Shown in pieces: positions 1 to 4,919 of a stretch of DNA of 5,409 nucleotides. The number at the start of each line of letters is the position of its first letter. The first letter of the stretch is position 1. Both the position numbers and the translations under genes were made by a program. Source of the DNA: Nitrospirota bacterium (lineage in GTDB: Bacteria > Nitrospirota > Thermodesulfovibrionia > Thermodesulfovibrionales > Magnetobacteriaceae); contig JADFXZ010000155.1 of the NCBI GenBank assembly GCA_015233265.1, positions 1 through 5,409 on the forward strand, given 5' to 3'. A model generated the notes under the pieces. That model did not search any database. It was not told where the DNA came from and saw only the letters and a program-made list of their open reading frames with translations.

Positions 1-55
1 TGAACTGTCTTATGGAATCGGCCAGTTCGTAGTCATGGCTTTCGATGTTCTCCAG
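1..55 (-). repeat. inverted 55-bp copy of an internal fliG segment
   Basis: The reverse complement of these bases is identical over 55 of 55 positions to 3902-3956 inside fliG, covering the codons for FliG residues 209-226 just before the MFVFED motif. The match stops abruptly: base 56 and everything after it show no resemblance to fliG at DNA or protein level. The copy reaches the first base of the window, so its left limit is unknown. It has no start codon or full reading frame and is not a functional gene here. An assembly or amplification chimera is at least as likely as a real duplication. Confidence 0.95.
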
Positions 56-173
56 GCTGTCTCGATTCAGACGTTGGGATATCTGATGAGCAAGAAATTA
101 ATATATAATAAACACAGTAAGTTATGGTGTTATATATAAAGTAAAATATAGTAGTAAGATATGTTAAGTGTGC

Positions 174-190
174 TGGCATGATTATTGATA
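174..190 (+). promoter_or_regulatory. candidate sigma-54 (-24/-12) promoter for flgB
   Basis: The sequence TGGCATGATTATTGATA resembles the RpoN consensus TGGCACG-N4-TTGCA. The -24 GG (175-176) and the -12 G (187) have the correct spacing, and TGGC-TG and TTG are kept, but the invariant-type C of the -12 GC is A. A start near base 200 would give a leader of about 30 bases before the flgB ATG. RpoN control of rod and hook genes is common in many flagellated Gram-negatives. No activator sites were recognised, so this is an inference from one imperfect match. Confidence 0.4.
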
Positions 191-217
191 GTGTAGTGAG
201 TAGATAGAATATTCGGC

Positions 218-223
218 AAGGAG
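218..223 (+). promoter_or_regulatory. flgB ribosome binding site
   Basis: AAGGAG with a 6-base spacer to the ATG at 230. It is a strong Shine-Dalgarno sequence that fixes the flgB start. Confidence 0.8.
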
Positions 224-229
224 TTTATC

Positions 230-508
230 ATGGATTTAGACAATGGATTTATAAACTTAGAAAAGATGTTGGATGCAACAACCCTCAGACACAGGGTGTT
301 GTCGTCGAACATTGCTAACTCGGACACACCGCATTATAAGGCGAAGGATATAGACTTCAGTTCGTTTTTTGACGGTGAGCGATTAGCTATGGACGCAACA
401 AAGCCAATGCACTTTAAAAAGGGTACGCCTCAGGGGGCCGCAGGACAGACGGTGGAAGATGATGCCCTGCTGTGGGAGGATAGCAACAATGTGGAAGTGG
501 ATATGTAA
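230..508 (+). CDS. flgB: flagellar basal-body rod protein FlgB, truncated by in-frame stop
   Basis: FlgB is a proximal rod subunit that assembles on the MS ring/FliE in the periplasm and is secreted by the flagellar export apparatus without a cleaved signal peptide. The 92 residues show the rod-protein N-terminal motif SSNIANSDTP (25-34), followed by YKAKDIDF, and the conserved NNVEVD (86-91) that introduces the C-terminal helix. Translation stops at TAA 506-508 right after this motif, about 33 residues short of the family's usual length (around 130). The frame continues beyond the stop with a textbook FlgB C-terminus (see next entry), and the stop sits where FlgB proteins normally carry Glu (pattern NNVDxxxEMAK), so one G-to-T change of GAA would explain it. 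A rod protein without its C-terminal helix should not form the D0 coiled coil. Identity is certain; whether the stop is real is not. Confidence 0.9.
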   Translation: MDLDNGFINLEKMLDATTLRHRVLSSNIANSDTPHYKAKDIDFSSFFDGERLAMDATKPMHFKKGTPQGAAGQTVEDDALLWEDSNNVEVDM

Positions 509-610
509 GTTGCGAAGATGACTGAAAATGCCATGAAATATCAGGCGGCGGTAAAGTTGATTTCGCAGAAGATAATGATGTATAAAAATGCGATGAAGAG
601 GACACCGTAA
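509..610 (+). pseudogene. flgB: detached C-terminal part of flgB
   Basis: In the same frame as flgB, directly after the TAA, 33 codons read VAKMTENAMKYQAAVKLISQ and onward to a TAA at 608-610. This is the conserved FlgB C-terminal helix (family pattern EMAKxxENxxxYQAxxxLxxxK), with no further damage. Its own TAA overlaps the flgC ATG (TAATG), the natural end of an intact flgB. An ATG at 518-520 could restart translation and give a 30-residue peptide, but it has only a weak purine-rich stretch upstream. The lack of other mutations says the break is recent, an error in the sequence, or tolerated through readthrough or restart. Confidence 0.85.
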
Positions 611-1023
611 TGGAATTAGCCGGAGTATTCAAAACAAGCGCCTCAGCGCTCGAAGCACAGCGCCAGAGAATGAACATCGTGGCGTCAAATCTGGCAAACG
701 TACACACGACAAGAACTGAAGATGGCGGTCCGTACAAGAGAAGGGATATCGCGTTTCAGGTCGCCCCTATGGATACTGACCCCAACTCGTTGAACAATGG
801 TGTAAAGGTCTCAGAAATAGTAGAGGATCAGACGCCGCCCACGCTGATTTATGACCCTACGCATCCGGATGCCAACCCACAGGGGTATGTGGCAATGCCA
901 AATGTTAATGTAATAGAGGAAATGGTAAATATGATGATGGCTTCGAGGGCATACGAGGCCAACGTCTCGGCCTTTAACATCTCAAAGGGTATGTACCTTA
1001 AAACGTTAGAGATAGGGAAATAG
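610..1023 (+). CDS. flgC: flagellar basal-body rod protein FlgC
   Basis: FlgC is a proximal rod subunit that stacks with FlgB, FlgF and FliE in the periplasm. The 137-residue product is full length for the family. It shows the N-terminal rod motif ASNLANVHTT (25-34) followed by RTEDGGPYKRRD, the FlgC-typical DPTHPDANPQGYV and MPNVN (82-100), and the C-terminal helix motif RAYEANV (113-119). The ATG overlaps the natural flgB stop as TAATG, with GAGG at 598-601, so translation was evidently coupled to flgB; the premature flgB stop lies 101 bases upstream and could reduce that coupling. fliE follows 10 bases after the stop. Confidence 0.97.
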   Translation: MELAGVFKTSASALEAQRQRMNIVASNLANVHTTRTEDGGPYKRRDIAFQVAPMDTDPNSLNNGVKVSEIVEDQTPPTLIYDPTHPDANPQGYVAMPNVNVIEEMVNMMMASRAYEANVSAFNISKGMYLKTLEIGK

Positions 1024-1027
1024 GAGG
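1023..1027 (+). promoter_or_regulatory. fliE ribosome binding site
   Basis: GGAGG, beginning at the last base of the flgC TAG, with a 6-base spacer to the fliE ATG at 1034. It fixes the fliE start and places flgC and fliE on one transcript. Confidence 0.8.
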
Positions 1028-1033
1028 TAGATA

Positions 1034-1333
1034 ATGTCAGACATAAAAATTAACTCAGCGTCCCTTGAAACTCCGCCGCAGTTAAAGCCTGCGAATAAGG
1101 GCGCCTCAGATTCATCTGCAGGCGGGTTTGACGCCGCGCTCAATGAGGCATTTACGAAGGTCAACGCCATTCAGCGGGAGGCCGACCAGGCAGTAGACGC
1201 ACTTGCTAAAGGCGGTGACGTTAATAACGCTGTAATGGCGATGCAGAAGGCCGACATGTCGTTTCAGTTGATGCTGGAAGTAAGAAACAGGCTCTTGAGC
1301 GCCTACGATGATGTGATGAGGATGCAGGTATAG
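1034..1333 (+). CDS. fliE: flagellar hook-basal body complex protein FliE
   Basis: FliE is the small adaptor joining the MS ring (FliF) to the proximal rod and is among the first rod substrates exported. The 99 residues match the family length. The N-terminal third is low-complexity and variable (Ser, Ala, Pro), as usual. The conserved C-terminal part contains ADMSFQLMLEVRNRLLSAY (73-91) and ends in VMRMQV, the hallmark of FliE. A strong ribosome binding site precedes the ATG, 10 bases after flgC. It is followed by the only sizeable gap inside the operon. Confidence 0.96.
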   Translation: MSDIKINSASLETPPQLKPANKGASDSSAGGFDAALNEAFTKVNAIQREADQAVDALAKGGDVNNAVMAMQKADMSFQLMLEVRNRLLSAYDDVMRMQV

Positions 1334-1377
1334 TGCGTTGAAGTTGTAGCGGTGGCGGTATGTGGAGTTAGAAATTC

Positions 1378-1399
1378 GGCCTGCGGTAGTATTGCGGCC
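1378..1399 (+). other. possible weak stem-loop
   Basis: GGCC-T-GC pairs with GC-GGCC around a 9-base loop, leaving one bulged T. No T-run follows, so it does not look like an intrinsic terminator; it could be a pause or a processing/stability element between fliE and fliF, or chance. Confidence 0.3.
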
Positions 1400-1448
1400 A
1401 GAGTTTAGGGCAGAAGTTGCGATTATTTTCTAAGGGGCTCGTCAGTAA

Positions 1449-1480
1449 CTGAAATGCAAGGCTTTGGACATATAATCGCT
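1449..1480 (+). promoter_or_regulatory. candidate promoter for fliF onward (sigma-70 or sigma-54)
   Basis: A perfect -10 box TATAAT (1471-1476) is preceded at a 16-base spacing by CTGAAA (1449-1454), a 4/6 match to the -35 consensus. The same bases also fit a -24/-12 layout: TTGGACATATAATCGCT has GG (1466-1467) and GC (1478-1479) at the RpoN spacing, though the surrounding consensus is poor. Either would start transcription about 25-35 bases before the fliF ATG. The sequence cannot decide between them. Confidence 0.4.
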
Positions 1481-1515
1481 TTATTAACAGCAAGTTTAAG
1501 CACAGGACTAAAATT

Positions 1516-3123
1516 ATGGCAAATACTATTGAAACAATTAAGAACTGGTCTAATAAGAAAAAGGCGACCATTGCAGCGTCGCTGGTGCTTGGGATTGCGG
1601 CGATAGTGTTATTATTTTCGTGGTCGCAGCAGACAAACTACGCGGTATTGTTTTCAAACCTTTCTGAGGCCGACGCGGGAAAGATGGTCGAAAAGTTGCA
1701 GCAGATGAAAGTGCCGTATCAGGTGACATCAAACAGTGTTTTAGTACCGGCTGAGAAGGTCTATGACCTGAGGCTTCAGATGGCGGCCCAGGGGCTTCCC
1801 CAGGGCGGTGGAATAGGCTTTGAGGTGTTCGACAAGACAGACTTTCAGGCAACTGACTTCGTACAGAAACTCAACTATAAGAGGGCATTAGAGGGAGAGC
1901 TTGCCAGAACCATATCTGCCCTTGGAGAGGTTGACAAGGCAAGGGTGCATCTGGCTATGCCGGAGAAGTCCCTCTTCGTAAAGGATAAACAGCCTCCAAC
2001 GGCATCCATACTTGTCTCATTAAAGGCCGGCAAGACCCTGACACAGGGGCAGATTCAGGGTATCGTGCACCTTGTCTCAAGCAGCATCGAGGGGTTGAAT
2101 CACAACGATGTAACAATTGTTGACAACAGCGGTAACATGCTGACGCGCCCGGCTGACGAGATTATGGGACTGACCAGCACGCAGCTGGAGTATCAGCGAA
2201 AGTATGAAAAAGACATTGAGGCCAATATTCGAGACATACTTGAGCCTGTAGTGGGTAAAGAAAAGGTAAAGGTTAAGGTACACACCGAGCTGGACTTCTC
2301 TCGCACTGAAAAGACAGAAGAGCGGTATGACCCTGACGGCACGGCAATAAGAAGTCAGCAGTTGACAAGTGAAACCTCACAGACCTCACAGCCAGCTGGT
2401 GTCGTAGGAACGCAGTCGAATCTGCCGGGAAAGACCACACCGCAGTCCACTGGGGCCGTGCAGCAGATGAAGAAAGTTGGTGAGACCACAAATAACGAAG
2501 TCAGTAAGACGACAAGCCATATCATATCCCCTTATGGTACAATAAAGAAGCTCAGCGCGGCGGTCTTAGTAGATGGAGTCTATACGGCGAAGGCAGACTC
2601 TAAAGACCCAAAAGACGTAGTATATACACCGCACAAGGAAGATGAGCTGAAACAGTACGAGGGTCTTGTCAAGAGGGCCATTGGCTTTACCGAAACCAGA
2701 GGAGACGACGTATCAGTAGTCAACATGCCGTTTGAACCGTTGGCAAAGGATGAGATTCCTGACGTCAAGAGAGGCTACGTGGACTATCTCAAAGATGGTG
2801 TGATGGTTACAAAGTATCTGGCGCCAGTGCTCCTGTCTTTGTTATTTGTTGCCTTTGTTGTCAGGCCAATAGTAAAATCACTGGTGCTGGAAGCTGCGCC
2901 TACTGTAAAGGAGCTGCCGTATTCAAGGACAGTCGGCGACGCCGACGATGCTGGCAAGGCTGGCCTCACTGGAAAAGAAAAGGGTGTGAAGGGGCCGCCT
3001 ACTGAGGAGATGACTATTAAGAGAGAGATGGCTGGATGGTCTGACTGGGTGAAGGACAATCCATCGCAGGCAGCGGTACTCATCAAAGACTGGATGAAGT
3101 CGGCAACTGAGGAGCCAACGTAA
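1516..3123 (+). CDS. fliF: flagellar MS-ring protein FliF
   Basis: FliF forms the MS ring in the inner membrane, the base on which the rod, export gate and rotor assemble. The 535 residues have the family layout. A transmembrane helix lies at about 16-36. The YscJ/FliF ring-building domains follow, with NYAVLFSNL (41-49), GLPQGGGIGFEVFD (93-106) and NYKRALEGELARTI (120-133). The RBM3 domain comes next, interrupted by a Ser/Thr/Gln-rich loop (about 285-335). A second transmembrane helix lies at about 435-453, then a cytoplasmic tail. The tail ends with W508xxW511 and DNPSQAAVLIKDWM (514-527), the segment that in studied flagella binds the FliG N-terminal domain. AGGA (1504-1507) lies 8 bases before the ATG. 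The TAA overlaps the ATG of a small gene that repeats this tail. Confidence 0.98.
   Translation: MANTIETIKNWSNKKKATIAASLVLGIAAIVLLFSWSQQTNYAVLFSNLSEADAGKMVEKLQQMKVPYQVTSNSVLVPAEKVYDLRLQMAAQGLPQGGGIGFEVFDKTDFQATDFVQKLNYKRALEGELARTISALGEVDKARVHLAMPEKSLFVKDKQPPTASILVSLKAGKTLTQGQIQGIVHLVSSSIEGLNHNDVTIVDNSGNMLTRPADEIMGLTSTQLEYQRKYEKDIEANIRDILEPVVGKEKVKVKVHTELDFSRTEKTEERYDPDGTAIRSQQLTSETSQTSQPAGVVGTQSNLPGKTTPQSTGAVQQMKKVGETTNNEVSKTTSHIISPYGTIKKLSAAVLVDGVYTAKADSKDPKDVVYTPHKEDELKQYEGLVKRAIGFTETRGDDVSVVNMPFEPLAKDEIPDVKRGYVDYLKDGVMVTKYLAPVLLSLLFVAFVVRPIVKSLVLEAAPTVKELPYSRTVGDADDAGKAGLTGKEKGVKGPPTEEMTIKREMAGWSDWVKDNPSQAAVLIKDWMKSATEEPT
2374..2391 (+). repeat. tandem 9-bp repeat in fliF
   Basis: ACCTCACAG occurs twice back to back, encoding TSQTSQ in the Ser/Thr-rich loop of FliF. 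It stays in frame and sits in a variable linker, so it is probably a harmless slippage product. Confidence 0.7.
3017..3095 (+). repeat. fliF tail segment, upstream copy of paralogous repeat
   Basis: Two blocks in the 3' end of fliF recur in the next gene. Block 1 (3017-3032) matches 3133-3148 at 14 of 16 bases; block 2 (3066-3095) matches 3221-3250 at 27 of 30 bases. Both pairs are in the same reading frame relative to the protein (IKREMA and the QAAVLIKDW region). The distance between blocks is 39 bases (13 codons) greater in the downstream copy. Confidence 0.8.
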
Positions 3124-3272
3124 TGTCAGGACTTAAAAGAGAGATAGCACAGCCGCCAGGGAAAAAGGAATTGCCACAGGACACAGACAAGTGGATTAAG
3201 TGGGCAAAGGAACACCCTTTGCAGGCAGCGGTAATGATAAAAGACTGGATAGTGTCAGAGGAGGGAGGGTAG
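3123..3272 (+). CDS. 49-residue FliF-tail-like small protein between fliF and fliG
   Basis: No named family was recognised for this gene on its own. Its start ATG overlaps the fliF stop as TAATG, and it ends 5 bases before fliG, so all three should be translated together. The C-terminal half, W24xxW27-K-x-x-HP-x-QAAVMIKDW (24-42), aligns without gaps to FliF W508-W526 (13 of 22 residues identical across W508-S529). Its N-terminal LKREIA (4-9) resembles FliF IKREMA (501-506), with about 13 extra residues between. There is no signal peptide or transmembrane segment, so it should be cytoplasmic. The FliF tail is the known docking site for the FliG N-terminal domain. I infer this is a duplicated, free-standing FliG-binding peptide, perhaps occupying or tuning FliG before or during rotor assembly. 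A decaying duplication is the alternative, but the clean frame, coupling and conserved core residues argue for a real gene. Confidence 0.8.
   Translation: MSGLKREIAQPPGKKELPQDTDKWIKWAKEHPLQAAVMIKDWIVSEEGG
3221..3250 (+). repeat. downstream copy of fliF tail repeat
   Basis: 27 of 30 bases match fliF 3066-3095; the three differences are at 3234, 3236 and 3239. The copy encodes QAAVMIKDW of the small protein. Confidence 0.85.
3258..3269 (+). promoter_or_regulatory. fliG ribosome binding site
   Basis: GAGGAGGGAGGG at the end of the preceding small gene, 8 bases before the ATG at 3278. It supports that start over an in-frame GTG at 3200, which would add 26 residues foreign to FliG. Confidence 0.8.
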
Positions 3273-3277
3273 GACAA

Positions 3278-4261
3278 ATGGAGCTGACTGGACCGGAGAA
3301 GGCCGCAATCTTTCTAACGGCAATCGGTAATGACGCCGCAGCCGAGGTGCTTAGAAGCATGGATGTTAAGGAAATTGGCAAGGTTAGTTCAATGATGGCA
3401 AAGATTTCGTCGCTGAAAGAGGATGATATTAAATCTGTTTTCAAAGAGGCCTCTACAAAGATTGAAAAGGGAGATGTATTTGTCGGCGGCGGTGAGTACG
3501 TCAGACAAATGCTGACCAAGGGGCTTGATGAGAAAACAGCGAAGTCAATCATGGAAAAGACCGCCGTGGAGGCCACCCTTGAGTCACTCAAGAAGATTGA
3601 CGCCAAGAAACTGACCAATTTTTTGCTTACCGAACATCCACAGACCATTGCCCTTATCCTTACGCTGCTTGACCCAGGGCAGGCGGCGGCGGTGCTTACT
3701 TCACTGCCAAAATCCTTAAAAGTCGATGTGGCTATGAGAATGGCAACAACGGAAGGTATTCCGGCTGACGCAATCGGGGAGATAGAGGATGTGCTCAAGA
3801 GCGAGCTTGACCTTGACAGAAGCGAGGGGATTCAAGTGGGCGGCGTGAAGAAGGTAGCCCAAATCCTCAACAATGCCGATAAGGCAACCGAAGAGCTGAT
3901 TCTGGAGAACATCGAAAGCCATGACTACGAACTGGCCGATTCCATAAGACAGTTCATGTTTGTCTTCGAGGATATTGTCAGGATAACGGACAGAGACGTC
4001 CAGCAGATACTCAAAGTGGTTCAAACAGAGGAGCTGTCACTGGCGCTCAAAACTGCATCGGACGCGCTGAAAGAGCTTATATTTAAGAATATGTCCAAGA
4101 GGGCCGCCGAAATCCTGAAAGAAGACATGGAGGTAAAAGGCCCTGTGAAGGTATCAGAGGTAGAGAAGGCCCAGCAGAGCATTATCAAGATAACCAGAAA
4201 GCTCGCCGAGGAAGGCAAAATAACCCTTCCGGGAAGCGGCGAGGAGGAAGAGCTTGTTTAG
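3278..4261 (+). CDS. fliG: flagellar motor switch protein FliG
   Basis: FliG is the rotor protein at the cytoplasmic face of the MS ring. Its N-domain binds FliF, its middle domain binds FliM, and its C-domain takes torque from the stator. The 327 residues begin MELTGPEKAAIFLTAIG, the family's usual start. The middle domain has EHPQ (119-122) with a downstream Arg (R154) as in the FliM-binding EHPQR motif. MFVFED (227-232) marks the C-domain. The charged torque residues of E. coli FliG (K264, R281, D288, D289, R297) correspond by spacing to K258, R275, E282, D283 and K291, so charge is kept at every site. GPVKVSEVEKAQ (288-299) and RKLAEEGKI are typical. Its 3' end overlaps fliH by 8 bases. 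Bases 3902-3956 also occur inverted at the window's left edge. Confidence 0.98.
   Translation: MELTGPEKAAIFLTAIGNDAAAEVLRSMDVKEIGKVSSMMAKISSLKEDDIKSVFKEASTKIEKGDVFVGGGEYVRQMLTKGLDEKTAKSIMEKTAVEATLESLKKIDAKKLTNFLLTEHPQTIALILTLLDPGQAAAVLTSLPKSLKVDVAMRMATTEGIPADAIGEIEDVLKSELDLDRSEGIQVGGVKKVAQILNNADKATEELILENIESHDYELADSIRQFMFVFEDIVRITDRDVQQILKVVQTEELSLALKTASDALKELIFKNMSKRAAEILKEDMEVKGPVKVSEVEKAQQSIIKITRKLAEEGKITLPGSGEEEELV
3902..3956 (+). repeat. fliG segment repeated inverted at 1-55
   Basis: This internal fliG segment encodes part of residues 208-227. It is identical, in reverse complement, to the first 55 bases of the window. Here it sits naturally in an intact fliG frame, so this is the original and the left-edge copy is the displaced one. 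Confidence 0.95.
4241..4247 (+). promoter_or_regulatory. fliH ribosome binding site deciding a TTG start
   Basis: GAGGAGG inside the last codons of fliG, 6 bases before TTG 4254. The in-frame ATG at 4302 lacks a comparable site. Confidence 0.7.
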
Positions 4262-4919
4262 CCACAAGATATTGAGAGACTCCAATGTCGAAGTATATAC
4301 GATGCCCTCACTTGAGGAAGTAGTAGTGGAGTTTAAGGGGGTTGCGGATGAAGTCGAAGTCCACGTTGAGCAGCCGCCTGACCCAGAGGAAATTCTGCGG
4401 CAGGCCACAGAGATGGCGGCTCAAATAGAGAAAGACGCCCACGACAAAGGCTATCAGGCTGGTCTGACCGAGGGCCAAAAGGCCTACGAGGAAAAGGCTG
4501 CCCAGTTGATAGAACAGCTTAATACGATTATAGCGCAGTTTCGGCAGCTACAGGAGCGTCAGATGCAGCAGATCGAGCCGCAGGTAGTTACACTTGCCAT
4601 TACTATTGCAAATAAAGTGATTCACGATGAGCTTTCCTCTAACCCTGAAATCATTGTCGGGCTTGTTAAAGAGGGTATAAACAGGATAGAGAAAACGGGG
4701 CAGATAACCATCAAGATTCACCCCTGCCTGCATGAGTTGTTTCTGAAGAGGAGACCGGAGTTTCTTGAGCTGCACCAGGAGATAGTTCTGGATATTGATC
4801 CATCGCTGCCTGTTAACGGCCCGGTTGTAGTGGGCCCGATGGAAGAGGTCGTAACCAATATCGATGAGCTTCTGATAAACGTGCTGGATGATATGAGGTT
4901 AAACCTTGCTGCAAACTAA
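4254..4919 (+). CDS. fliH: flagellar assembly protein FliH (export ATPase regulator)
   Basis: FliH dimers form the peripheral stalk of the export ATPase, tethering FliI to the C-ring and holding its activity in check. The 221 residues show the usual plan: a short N-terminal segment SHKILRDSNVEVY like other FliH starts, a polar stretch, then a long helical/coiled-coil region (about 44-110). That region holds the FliH-typical glycine repeat GYQAGLTEG (G66, G70, G74, GxxxGxxxG). The FliI-binding C-terminal domain (about 110-215) includes IANKVIHDEL and LDIDPSLPVNG. The usual GGC-x-IET stretch is replaced by NGPVVVGPMEEV, a modest divergence. The TTG start is chosen for its strong upstream GAGGAGG and the conserved N-terminus; the alternative is ATG 4302 (205 residues). 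It overlaps fliG by 8 bases and fliI by 14. Confidence 0.92.
   Translation: MFSHKILRDSNVEVYTMPSLEEVVVEFKGVADEVEVHVEQPPDPEEILRQATEMAAQIEKDAHDKGYQAGLTEGQKAYEEKAAQLIEQLNTIIAQFRQLQERQMQQIEPQVVTLAITIANKVIHDELSSNPEIIVGLVKEGINRIEKTGQITIKIHPCLHELFLKRRPEFLELHQEIVLDIDPSLPVNGPVVVGPMEEVVTNIDELLINVLDDMRLNLAAN

Larger units (their letters stand above)
56..229. other. AT-rich intergenic region upstream of flgB
   Basis: No convincing gene lies here; all frames are closed by stops within a few dozen codons. Bases 91-210 contain about 25% GC against roughly half in the genes that follow, typical of a promoter region. It includes a 10-bp palindrome TTATATATAA at 130-139, a TATAAT at 104-109 without a recognisable partner -35 box, the candidate sigma-54 promoter at 174-190, and the flgB ribosome binding site. 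Short open stretches at 56-107 could be the end of an upstream gene, but the junction at base 55/56 makes that impossible to judge. Confidence 0.6.
1334..1515. other. fliE-fliF intergenic gap
   Basis: These 182 bases carry no open frame of interest in either direction, nor any recognisable gene remnant. They hold a hairpin-forming stretch (1378-1399) and a candidate promoter (1449-1480). In many flagellar operons fliE and fliF lie closer together, so fliF onward may have its own transcription start here. Confidence 0.6.

Noticed and set aside
1..92. Minus-strand open frame reading from the fliG-like piece back through 56-92 (residues such as AHQISQRLN before the FliG-like part)
   Set aside because: It is bounded by a stop (TAA) just upstream, has no ATG/GTG/TTG in frame, and the part before the FliG copy shows no FliG similarity; it is a chance frame across the junction.
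104..109. Sigma-70 promoter based on TATAAT upstream of flgB
   Set aside because: No acceptable -35 box lies 15-19 bases upstream, and TA-rich hexamers are expected by chance in this stretch.
506..610. Genome-wide reassignment of TAA as a sense codon
   Set aside because: TAA ends fliF, fliH and the distal flgB frame at the expected family C-termini, so TAA acts as a stop in this window.
1378..1399. Intrinsic terminator after fliE
   Set aside because: The stem is short and bulged and no T-run follows; at best it is a weak stem-loop.
3200..3277. 26-residue N-terminal extension of FliG from GTG 3200
   Set aside because: It overlaps the small gene in another frame, lies before the strong GAGGAGGGAGGG site, and the added residues do not resemble FliG, whose family start is MELTGPEKAA.
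3196..3798. 200-codon minus-strand open frame opposite fliG
   Set aside because: It is a Ser/Ile-rich shadow of the fliG codons with no ribosome binding site or recognisable motif; FliG on the + strand is unambiguous.
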